Of a stretch of DNA of 5,186 nucleotides, positions 1-5,186 are shown piece by piece. Below the pieces are notes generated by a model that searched no databases, was not told the DNA's origin, and worked only from the letters and a program-made list of their open reading frames with translations. The stretch is from Actinomycetota bacterium (lineage in GTDB: Bacteria; Actinomycetota; Humimicrobiia; Humimicrobiales; Humimicrobiaceae). The first letter of the stretch is position 1. Each line of letters opens with the position of its first letter. Both the position numbers and the translations under genes were made by a program. The stretch is taken from contig JAQVEM010000096.1 in assembly GCA_028697935.1 (NCBI GenBank), positions 1 through 5,186 on the forward strand, read 5' to 3'.

Positions 1-414
1 AGTCCCATCTGGTGAAAAGCAGGGGTTTCTATTCCACTCGTCAAGATCTGTAAGTCTTATTTTTTCTGACCCGTCTTCGTTCATAATATATATTTGACAG
101 TACGATTCAAGGCTAGATTCAAATACAATTTTAGTTCCATCTGGTGAAAAGCAGGGGTAGCTATCATATGCAGCAGGATTATTTGTAATATTTACCTGCT
201 CAGAGCCATCTACATTCATTATGTAGATATCAGAATCTATATTATCATGCTGCCACATTGAAAAGGCAATTTTAGTCCCATCTGGTGAAAAGCAGGGAGT
301 ACTCTCACCAGCATCAGGAGTATTTGTAATATTTGTCTTATCTGAGCTATCTACATTCATTATGTAGATATCAGAGTTTCCATCGTAGGTAGACACGGCA
401 AAAGCTATTTTATT
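1..414 (-). repeat. PD40 blade repeats of the partial propeller gene
   Basis: There are two full repeats and one truncated repeat of about 44-47 codons. The best conserved DNA motif on the plus strand is ccatctggtgaaaagcaggg, encoding PCFSPDG on the minus strand, seen near 6-24, 138-156 and 279-297. The third repeat contains LTDLDEW.RNPCFSPDGT, which resembles blade 2 of the gene at 3976-5079 (LTDLDEL.ENPCFSPDGT). Confidence 0.85.
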
Positions 415-528
415 TTTTGCAGCAGCTTCTTTTCTGCAGCTAACTGTAATTAGGGTTAGCAGTAATATAAGGATAGCTACAATTACAATGACTAAAGAAA
501 TAACAGATTTAATTCTTATCTTATTCAT
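1..528 (-). CDS. TolB-like PD40 beta-propeller lipoprotein, 3' end cut off by the window edge
   Basis: The frame opens with ATG at 526-528 and stays open to base 1 (176 codons, no stop), so the C-terminus lies outside the window. Residues 1-30 form a lipoprotein signal peptide: a basic start (MNKIRIK), a long hydrophobic core and the lipobox ITVSC with Cys31 as the expected lipid-modified residue; Thr at -3 is less usual than Leu. The propeller starts about eight residues later, near residue 39, and shows two complete repeats and most of a third, each of the form KIAF...DIYIMN.DGS...NITN...PCFSPDGT. The Glu/Asp/Lys-rich linker of the neighbouring paralogues is missing. Six repeats in the complete paralogues suggest about half of the domain is seen. 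The start overlaps the upstream gene's stop (TAATG) and has its own AAAGGAG site, so the two genes are probably translationally coupled. Likely role: extracytoplasmic binding or scaffolding; the ligand is unknown. Confidence 0.9.
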   Translation of the reverse strand, partial: MNKIRIKSVISLVIVIVAILILLLTLITVSCRKEAAAKNKIAFAVSTYDGNSDIYIMNVDSSDKTNITNTPDAGESTPCFSPDGTKIAFSMWQHDNIDSDIYIMNVDGSEQVNITNNPAAYDSYPCFSPDGTKIVFESSLESYCQIYIMNEDGSEKIRLTDLDEWNRNPCFSPDGT

Positions 529-2009
529 TATTTATTATCTCCTTTCAGGTTATAAATCCAGGTGGATATTTCTTCCTTTCCATCTTTTATAGTAGATATG
601 TTAATAAGAAGTTTTTCATTATCTATCCAGCTAAAACCACTTATATATACCCTATTTTCTTTTACAGGCAACTCACTTATTATCGCTTCGCTTCCCTCAT
701 TTATATCAATAACACCAATGTACCGTATAGTATCATTTTCGCTGGGTGCAAATTTGTATGCAAACTTAGATCCGTCATCACTAAAACCATCAAAACCTTT
801 ACGAAGCGTACCATCAATTTCTTTTCTATATAATGGTAAGAGCAAACCACTCTGCAAATCAAAGCTATCTATATATATCTTATCTGAATTCTCATCTGGA
901 GAATAAGCAATCAGTCCTGAGGATGTTGTCCCAAGTATATTTATTTTCTCTCTTTCAATAGTAACTTCTGTTATTTTTCCTGTAATATCTACAACATAGT
1001 TATAAAACCTATCACCTGTATACTTCCGGCATAATATATGACCGGGGCTAATCCATCCAATACATCCGTAGAAGTCACCTGAGCCAACCAGGAGAGCTTT
1101 TTCCTTACCTGTATTAAAATCATACATCCATACAGACTGTCCGCCTGTCAGGGAGCAGTCCCTGTTTGTAATATATGCTATTTTTGAATCATCTGGAGAA
1201 AAGATTATATTACCATTCCAGGATATTGTTCCTGATGCTTCAGCTCCGGCAAATGTCTTATCCATCTCTTCTTTTAATTCTTCATAGCTTTTACCATTAT
1301 AAGTAGTTTCCTGTGGCACTTTAGATGCACTTTTACTACCACCATCAAGCATCCATAGACCCCTGGTAGTTGCAATTAAGTATTTTTCTCCACTATTACT
1401 TACAGCAAACTCACATCCAAGTCCTATAAAATGATTGGAGGCAAATCCTTCTGCTTCCATGGGGATTATTGCTTTTTTACCGGAATCTGTATCAACCATA
1501 AAAAATGTCTCAGTCATATCTTCTACATGATCATAAAACTTAACATCAAATTCTTCTTTCTTTGTTTCTTTTAGGCTGCCATCCTTTTTTAATATTTTAA
1601 TGTCTTTAATGCTTCTAACATATTCCTTTCTTGCTTCTTCTAAGTCCTTTTCTGAATTTTCGTCTATCCTGTCATATTCATTTGTAATCTTAACAATCTC
1701 TTCTAAGTCTTTATCCTGTAAAATCTTAAAAAGTATTAAATCTTCTTTTCCTGCTTTTGCCAGCTTATAGGCATCTTTAGAAACAAGTTTCCAAGGGGTG
1801 CCAGGTATTTCTACCGGTTGAATAGTATCATCTTTAGCTTCCTCATTCTTATCCTCTTCTTTATCTGTATCTACCTCTTCCAATTCATTTACAGTTGACT
1901 TATCTTTGGTTTCCTGAGGGGGTAGAGCTTCTTTTCTGCAGCTAACTGTAGTCAGGGTTAGCAGTAATATAAGGATAGTTATGGATAAAATAAATAAGTG
2001 TTTTTTCAT
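528..2009 (-). CDS. Chimeric lipoprotein: shared leader and linker on a distinct, probably propeller-like body
   Basis: The 493-residue protein starts with the same signal peptide as its upstream neighbours (MKKHLFILSITI...TTVSC, Cys24 as the predicted lipidated residue), followed by the same acidic linker (about residues 25-60, with DKEEDKNEEAKD). The body is different. Residues about 62-160 are highly charged and probably helical, starting near PVEIPGTPWKLVSKDAYKLA. From about residue 165 on it looks like beta-strand repeats with degenerate WD40/PD40 signatures: FSPDDSKIAYITNRD (270-284), IAYSPDENSDKIYI (367-380), GFSDDGSKFAYKF (408-420) and FSWIDNEKLLIN (459-470). None of the perfect CFSPDGT blades of the neighbours is present. 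The start is supported by AAGAGGAG seven bases upstream. Inference: a membrane-anchored extracytoplasmic sensor or binding protein, possibly working with the propeller protein encoded by the overlapping downstream gene. I do not recognise a specific family, and no catalytic residues can be named. Confidence 0.9.
   Translation of the reverse strand: MKKHLFILSITILILLLTLTTVSCRKEALPPQETKDKSTVNELEEVDTDKEEDKNEEAKDDTIQPVEIPGTPWKLVSKDAYKLAKAGKEDLILFKILQDKDLEEIVKITNEYDRIDENSEKDLEEARKEYVRSIKDIKILKKDGSLKETKKEEFDVKFYDHVEDMTETFFMVDTDSGKKAIIPMEAEGFASNHFIGLGCEFAVSNSGEKYLIATTRGLWMLDGGSKSASKVPQETTYNGKSYEELKEEMDKTFAGAEASGTISWNGNIIFSPDDSKIAYITNRDCSLTGGQSVWMYDFNTGKEKALLVGSGDFYGCIGWISPGHILCRKYTGDRFYNYVVDITGKITEVTIEREKINILGTTSSGLIAYSPDENSDKIYIDSFDLQSGLLLPLYRKEIDGTLRKGFDGFSDDGSKFAYKFAPSENDTIRYIGVIDINEGSEAIISELPVKENRVYISGFSWIDNEKLLINISTIKDGKEEISTWIYNLKGDNK
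539..545 (-). promoter_or_regulatory. Ribosome binding site inside the 3' end of the upstream gene
   Basis: On the minus strand AAAGGAG lies ten bases before the ATG at 526-528. It is embedded in the last codons (K-G-D-N-K-stop) of the 493-residue gene. It fixes the start of the partial propeller gene and, with the TAATG overlap, suggests reinitiation or coupled translation. Confidence 0.8.
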
Positions 2010-2057
2010 TAACTTGCTCCTCTTATTATAAATTTTACTTTTTTAAATATTTTATCA
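2010..2057 (-). promoter_or_regulatory. 5' leader of the chimeric lipoprotein gene: ribosome binding site and putative extended -10
   Basis: AAGAGGAG (2017-2024) is seven bases before the ATG and fixes the start. Further upstream TGATAAAAT (2049-2057) fits an extended -10 element (TG, one base, then TAAAAT), but no good -35 hexamer is visible at 16-18 bases, so the promoter call is weak. The TATAAT-like stretch directly before the ribosome binding site is too close to it to be a useful -10. Confidence 0.4.
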
Positions 2058-2080
2058 TTTTTAGTTAAAAATACTTATTT

Positions 2081-2153
2081 TAAGGTATGGTATAAGAAAT
2101 TAATTATCTTAGCGCAATTTTACTTGAACATAAGTCATTTTTGTTTTACCATT
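2081..2153 (-). repeat. Conserved spacer block B, copy 1
   Basis: This 73-bp segment matches 3631-3703 with three mismatches by eye. It ends about 25 bases upstream of the putative extended -10. It contains the near-palindrome TAAGAAATTAATTATCTTA at 2093-2111 (arms TAAGA/TCTTA), which could be an operator; that role is inference. Confidence 0.8.
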
Positions 2154-2250
2154 CTTTTTTCTACACAGATATAAAGAGATATGCTTTTACCCTTAGTTGC
2201 ATATCTCCACTTTGGGCTTCCAAATGCTCTTTTTACAATAACTGGATTTT

Positions 2251-2352
2251 CTCTTTTGTAGCTACCCTATATACAAGTTTTGTAAGATTTGATATAGACT
2301 TCTTTAGCTAAACCTCCATGTAATTTATTTATCTTTTACTTCTTTCTTATAT
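2251..2352 (-). repeat. Conserved spacer block A, copy 1
   Basis: This 102-bp segment matches 3801-3902 with one mismatch (2287 versus 3837). It holds two AGCT-centred perfect palindromes, GTAGCTAC (2258-2265) and TTTAGCTAAA (2303-2312). No open reading frame of use runs through it. It may be a regulatory element or RNA, or a tract recently homogenised by gene conversion. Confidence 0.85.
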
Positions 2353-2382
2353 TATATTGCATAGTAATATATAGAAGTAAAA
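2334..2382. repeat. 10-bp perfect inverted repeat in spacer 1
   Basis: The arms TTTTACTTCT (2334-2343) and AGAAGTAAAA (2373-2382) are exact reverse complements with 29 bases between them; the interior also has ATATTA/TAATAT pairing. On the transcribed strand the hairpin has few G-C pairs and no following T-run, so it is a poor terminator. The right arm is changed at two positions in spacer 2. Confidence 0.5.
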
Positions 2383-2471
2383 ATTAATTATTGCTCCAAA
2401 TCAAATTTGCTTACTGGCTAAATCTAACGGTTTATAGCACCTATAGTGATATTAAAATTTAATTAAGATGA

Positions 2472-3563
2472 TTAATTGCTAAGTGGTGAAAAGCAGGGGT
2501 CCCTATCATCACCATCCGGATTATTTGTAATGTTTACTTGTTCCGAGCCATCTATGTTTATTAAATAGATTTCATCATTAGACAAATAACCTCCGGGAAT
2601 ACGTATTTTATCTCGACCAGTCACAAAAGCAATCTTTGAGCCATCAGGTGAAAAACAGGGAGAGTAATCATCGTCAGAATTATTTGTAAGTCTTGCTCTC
2701 CCTGAGCCATCCGCATTCATTATATAGATTTCATAGGGAACTTCACAATCAATAACAGGTTCAGGGTAGGATACAAATACAATCTTAGTTCCGTCAGGTG
2801 AAAAGCAGGGGTAGAAATCGGGTGCAGGATTATTTGTAATGTTTACCTGGCAAGAGCCATCTATGTTCATTATATAAATTTCCTCATTCCCGTCACGAAT
2901 AGAATTAAATACAATCTTAGTCCCGTCAGGTGAAAAGCAGGGGTCTCCTCCACCTCCGTTTGTAAGGCGGGTCTGCTCAGAGCCATCTATATTCATTATA
3001 TAAACTTCTGAATTTTCATCACGCTCCGATGTAAAAGCAATCTTAGTACCATCTGGTGAGAAGCAGGGAGACATATTACTATCAATATCTGTAAGTTTTG
3101 TTTTCCCCGAGCCATCTACATTCATAATATATATTTGATTGTATGTCCCAAGAGATACAAAGACAATTTTAGTCCCATCCGGTGAAAAGCAAGGGCTACA
3201 CTCAACTTCATCAGGAGTATTTGTAATATTTGTCCGATTTGAGCCATCTCCATTCATTATATAGATATCATTCCATCCTGTCTGGTGAGGTTTAGATACA
3301 AAGACAATTTTACTTTTTGCAACTGCCTCAGGAATAGTAGCTTTTATCTTATCTATATTGTCTTTGGCTTCCTCATTCTTATCTTCTTCTTTATCTATAT
3401 CTACCTCTTCCTCTTTATTTGCTGTTAACTCATCTTTGACGGTTTCCTGAGACTCGTCTTTGGTTTCCTGAGGGGGTATAGCTTCTTTTCTGCAGCTAAC
3501 TGTAATTAGGGTTAGTAGCAATATAAGGATAGTTATAGATAAGATAAATAAGTGTTTTTTCAT
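2472..3563 (-). CDS. TolB-like six-blade PD40 beta-propeller lipoprotein, paralogue 2
   Basis: The 363-residue protein has a signal peptide (MKKHLFILSITI...) ending in ITVSC with Cys24 as the predicted lipidated residue, then a Glu/Asp/Lys-rich linker (about 25-83, including DKEEDKNEEAKDNIDKIKA), then six PD40-type repeats from residue 84 to the end. Each repeat reads K-I-(A/V)-F...(D/E)-(I/V)-Y-I-M-N...DGS...T-N and ends in CFSPDGT; the last stops at PCFSPLSN, so the first strand (SKIVFVS) probably closes the ring. Six repeats match the six-blade propeller known from TolB. The proteins are not TolB itself: they lack TolB's separate N-terminal domain and no Pal or Tol genes are nearby. AAGAGGAG seven bases before the ATG supports the start. 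It is closely related to the gene at 3976-5079, with blades 4-6 nearly the same. Likely function: extracytoplasmic binding or scaffolding; the partner is unknown. Confidence 0.93.
   Translation of the reverse strand: MKKHLFILSITILILLLTLITVSCRKEAIPPQETKDESQETVKDELTANKEEEVDIDKEEDKNEEAKDNIDKIKATIPEAVAKSKIVFVSKPHQTGWNDIYIMNGDGSNRTNITNTPDEVECSPCFSPDGTKIVFVSLGTYNQIYIMNVDGSGKTKLTDIDSNMSPCFSPDGTKIAFTSERDENSEVYIMNIDGSEQTRLTNGGGGDPCFSPDGTKIVFNSIRDGNEEIYIMNIDGSCQVNITNNPAPDFYPCFSPDGTKIVFVSYPEPVIDCEVPYEIYIMNADGSGRARLTNNSDDDYSPCFSPDGSKIAFVTGRDKIRIPGGYLSNDEIYLINIDGSEQVNITNNPDGDDRDPCFSPLSN
2475..3314 (-). repeat. Six PD40 blade repeats of paralogue 2
   Basis: There are six repeats of about 42-54 codons, visible at DNA level as recurring ggtgaaaagcagggg-like motifs on the plus strand near 2486, 2648, 2799, 2931, 3055 and 3181. 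Blades 5 and 6 are longest because of loops PEPVIDCEVPYEIYI and GRDKIRIPGGYLSNDEIYL. Variation relative to paralogue 1 lies mainly in the residues just before PCFSPDG and in the loop after KIAF.S. Confidence 0.88.
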
Positions 3564-3606
3564 TAACTGGCTCCTCTTATTATAAAATTTATTAAATATT
3601 TTATCA
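3564..3606 (-). promoter_or_regulatory. 5' leader of paralogue 2: ribosome binding site and putative extended -10
   Basis: AAGAGGAG (3571-3578) lies seven bases before the ATG. TGATAAAAT (3598-3606) is an extended -10 candidate; the nearest -35-like hexamer, TTGAGA, is 19 bases upstream, which is long. The leader is almost identical to that of the gene at 3976-5079 over about 45 bases. Confidence 0.4.
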
Positions 3607-3630
3607 TTTTCAGTTAAAAAATTCTCAATT

Positions 3631-3703
3631 TAAGGTATGGTATCAGAAATTAATTATCTTAGCGCAATTTTACCTTAACATAAGTCATTTTTGTTTTACC
3701 ATT
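3631..3703 (-). repeat. Conserved spacer block B, copy 2
   Basis: This is the partner of 2081-2153, with three mismatches in 73 bp. The near-palindrome is weakened here (TCAGAAATTAATTATCTTA at 3643-3661), which argues against strict conservation of the outer arm bases. Confidence 0.8.
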
Positions 3704-3800
3704 GTTTTTATACACATATACAAAGAGATATGTTTTTTACCCCTGGTGGTAAATCTAAATTTTGAGTTCCCACATACTCTTTTTATAATAACTGAGTTTT

Positions 3801-3902
3801 CTCTTTTGTAGCTACCCTATATACAAGTTTTGTAAGTTTTGATATAGACTTCTTTAGCTAAACCTCCATGTAATTTATTTATCTTTTACTTCTTTCTTAT
3901 AT
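3801..3902 (-). repeat. Conserved spacer block A, copy 2
   Basis: This is the partner of 2251-2352, with one mismatch in 102 bp. Both AGCT-centred palindromes are intact (3808-3815 and 3853-3862). Confidence 0.85.
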
Positions 3903-3975
3903 GATTTGCCTAGTAATACGTAGAGCTAAAAATAGCTTATATGGTGGTATTATTTAGAAAATTTAATTAATATGA

Positions 3976-5079
3976 TTAATTGCTAAGTGGTGAAAAGCAG
4001 GGTCTCCAATCATCACCATCAGGGTTATTTGTAATGTTTACCTGGCAAGAGCCATCCGGATTCATTAAATAGATTTCATCATTAGATAAATAACCTCCGG
4101 GAATACGTATTTTATCTCGACCAGTCACAAATGCAATCTTAGTCCCATCTGGTGAAAAACAGGAGGACATATCATCATCAGAGTTATCTGTAAGTCTTGT
4201 CCGCCCTGAGCCATCCGCATTTATTATATAGATTTCATAAGGAACTTCATAATCAATAACAGGTTCAGGATAGGATACAAATACAATCTTAGTTCCGTCA
4301 GGTGAAAAACAGGGAGTAAGATCAGGTGCAGGGTTATTTGTAATGTTTACCTGGCAAGAGCCATCTATGTTTATTATATAGATTTCCCAATTCCCACTAC
4401 ACCTGGAAGAAAATGCAATTTTAGTTCCATCTGGTGAAAAACATGGTTCTCCACTACCTTCTGGAGGATTATTTGTAAGACGGGTCTGCTCAGAGCCATC
4501 TATATTCATAATATAAACTTCTGGGCCTTCATCACGCCACGATGTAAAGGCAATTTTAGTTCCATCTGGTGAAAAGCAGGGGTTTTCATTTAGCTCATCA
4601 AGATCTGTAAGTCTTGTTCTCCCTGAGCCATCCGTGTTCATAATATATATTTGCTGGTACGTTCCATCACAATCAAAAGCAATTTTAGTTCCATCTGGTG
4701 AAAAGCAGGGGTTAAACTCACCTTCATCAGGAGTATTTGTAATATTTGTCCGATTTGTGCCATCTCCATTCATTATATAGATATCATACGATCCCCCCTG
4801 ATGAGACGCAGACACAAAGGCAATTTTACTTTTTGCAACTGCCTCAGGGATAGCAGCTTTTATCTTATCTATATTGTCTTTGGCTTCCTCATTCTTATCT
4901 TCTTCTTTATCTATATCTGCCTCTTCTACTTTATCTATAGTAGACTTATCTTCTGTTTCCTGAGACTCATTCCCGGTAGTTTCCTTTGGAGGTATAGCTT
5001 CTTTTCTGCAGCTAACTGTAATTAGAGTTAGGAGTAATATAAGGATAGCTACAGATAAGATAAATAAGTGTTTTTTCAT
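3976..5079 (-). CDS. TolB-like six-blade PD40 beta-propeller lipoprotein, paralogue 1
   Basis: The 367-residue protein is the first gene of the array in the direction of transcription. It has a basic, hydrophobic signal peptide (MKKHLFILSVAI...) with lipobox ITVSC (Cys24), an acidic and lysine-rich linker from about 25 to 83 (probably flexible, perhaps spanning the cell wall), and six repeats from residue 84 on: SKIAFVS... to ...RPCFSPLSN. The strands KIAF and EIYIMN, the DGS turn and the CFSPDGT turn recur in each blade, as in the PD40/TolB propeller families. A Cys occupies the same place in all six blades. Blade 6 carries DGSCQVNITNNP as blade 4 does, whereas paralogue 2 has DGSEQ there. 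AAGAGGAG seven bases upstream supports the start. A secreted binding or scaffold protein is the best inference; no enzyme motif was seen. Confidence 0.93.
   Translation of the reverse strand: MKKHLFILSVAILILLLTLITVSCRKEAIPPKETTGNESQETEDKSTIDKVEEADIDKEEDKNEEAKDNIDKIKAAIPEAVAKSKIAFVSASHQGGSYDIYIMNGDGTNRTNITNTPDEGEFNPCFSPDGTKIAFDCDGTYQQIYIMNTDGSGRTRLTDLDELNENPCFSPDGTKIAFTSWRDEGPEVYIMNIDGSEQTRLTNNPPEGSGEPCFSPDGTKIAFSSRCSGNWEIYIINIDGSCQVNITNNPAPDLTPCFSPDGTKIVFVSYPEPVIDYEVPYEIYIINADGSGRTRLTDNSDDDMSSCFSPDGTKIAFVTGRDKIRIPGGYLSNDEIYLMNPDGSCQVNITNNPDGDDWRPCFSPLSN
3979..4830 (-). repeat. Six PD40 blade repeats of paralogue 1
   Basis: There are six repeats of 43-54 codons; the PCFSPDG-coding motif recurs near 3989, 4150, 4300, 4432, 4567 and 4697 on the plus strand. 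A 37-base stretch in blade 6 (4020-4056) is identical to one in blade 4 (4329-4365), consistent with exchange between blades. Confidence 0.88.
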
Positions 5080-5122
5080 TAACTGGCTCCTCTTATTATA
5101 AAATTTATTAAATATTTTACCA
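5080..5122 (-). promoter_or_regulatory. 5' leader of paralogue 1: ribosome binding site and putative extended -10
   Basis: AAGAGGAG (5087-5094) lies seven bases before the ATG. TGGTAAAAT (5114-5122) is an extended -10 candidate without a clear -35. Beyond about 5125 the sequence no longer matches the leaders of the two downstream genes, and blocks A and B are absent up to the window edge at 5186; 5123-5186 holds nothing else recognisable. Confidence 0.4.
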
Positions 5123-5186
5123 TTTTAAATACACTTTGAAATAGACATCTTGATTTTTAAATCTAAAAGAAAACATTTAATTTATA

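Larger units (their letters stand above)
2010..2471. other. Spacer 1, gene-free, homologous to spacer 2
   Basis: This 462-base, AT-rich spacer has no plausible gene in either direction. In the direction of transcription it contains a unique AT-rich part after the upstream stop (2353-2471), conserved block A (2251-2352), a diverged segment (2154-2250), conserved block B (2081-2153) and the 5' leader. Its last bases next to the upstream gene (around 2455-2471) again match spacer 2. No G+C-rich hairpin followed by a T-run was seen, so read-through from the gene at 2472-3563 remains possible. Confidence 0.8.
3564..3975. other. Spacer 2, gene-free, homologous to spacer 1
   Basis: This 412-base AT-rich spacer contains block A (3801-3902), a diverged middle (3704-3800), block B (3631-3703) and the leader of paralogue 2. 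The 73 bases after the upstream stop (3903-3975) are mostly unlike spacer 1, except the last 20 or so. A tiny inverted repeat (AGCTA/TAGCT, 3924-3937) is too short to be called a terminator. No gene was found on either strand. Confidence 0.8.

Noticed and set aside
1..414. Regularly spaced direct repeats that could be mistaken for a repeat array such as CRISPR
   Set aside because: The repeats are in frame, 132-141 bases apart, and encode PD40 blades; the sequence between them is coding and itself similar from unit to unit.
562..906. 114-codon open frame on the plus strand
   Set aside because: It lies wholly inside the minus-strand 493-residue gene, which has a clear signal peptide, ribosome binding site and propeller motifs. 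The plus-strand product has no recognisable features.
2021..2031. TATAAT-like sequence immediately upstream of the ribosome binding sites (also at 3575-3585 and 5091-5101)
   Set aside because: A transcript starting 6-7 bases after it would begin within the Shine-Dalgarno sequence, so it is unlikely to be the working -10 element.
2105..2320. Possible relic of a protein gene in the spacers, minus strand (pieces such as GSYKREN, KGKSISLYICV, NGKTKMTYV)
   Set aside because: The pieces need a stop codon and frameshifts to join, and differences between the two spacer copies fall on all three codon positions without third-base bias, so there is no sign of coding constraint. I recognise no family.
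2334..2382. Inverted repeat as a transcription terminator
   Set aside because: It is AT-rich with a 29-base interior and has no T-run on the transcribed side; the equivalent in spacer 2 is mismatched.
4801..5025. 74-codon hydrophobic, Phe/Ile-rich open frame on the plus strand
   Set aside because: It is antisense to the Glu/Lys-rich linker and signal peptide of paralogue 1; complementing GAA/AAA/GAT codons produces such Phe-, Leu- and Ile-rich shadows.
3976..5079. Naming the propeller genes tolB
   Set aside because: The repeats are TolB-like, but TolB's N-terminal domain and the tol-pal neighbours are absent and the proteins have a lipoprotein signal, so the symbol is not justified.

Overview
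This AT-rich window carries a tandem array of four genes, all transcribed from the minus strand, so the order of transcription runs from the right edge to the left. All four encode secreted, probably lipid-anchored proteins. Three of them (3976-5079, 2472-3563 and the partial gene 1-528) are TolB-like beta-propellers built from PD40/WD40-like repeats ending in CFSPDGT. The fourth (528-2009) has the same signal peptide and acidic linker joined to a different, unrecognised body. No RNA gene, CRISPR array, transposase gene or convincing intrinsic terminator was found.

Layout, in the direction of transcription: a 107-base leader at the right edge; a six-blade propeller lipoprotein (367 aa); a 412-base spacer; a second six-blade paralogue (363 aa); a 462-base spacer homologous to the first; a 493-aa chimeric lipoprotein; and, overlapping its stop codon in a TAATG junction, a third propeller lipoprotein that runs off the left edge after 176 codons. 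The two spacers share two nearly identical blocks (102 bp with one mismatch, and 73 bp with three) separated by an equally long but strongly diverged 97-bp stretch. The offset between copies is a constant 1550 bases, so gene plus spacer was duplicated as a unit. The leader of the first gene shares only about the first 45 bases with the others.

The first three genes share one 5' module: ribosome binding site, a putative extended -10 element, the signal peptide MKKHLFILS...TVSC and a Glu/Asp/Lys-rich linker. The partial gene keeps only the membrane and lipobox part of that module and has almost no linker. This points to repeated duplication, module exchange and gene conversion.

The organism cannot be named. 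The AT-rich sequence, strong AGGAG-type ribosome binding sites and lysine/isoleucine/asparagine-rich proteins suggest a low-GC bacterium such as a clostridium-like or uncultured anaerobic lineage; this is inference. The proteins probably sit on the outer face of the cytoplasmic membrane and bind a protein, glycan or other ligand. No catalytic motif was seen, and nothing in the window identifies the partner.
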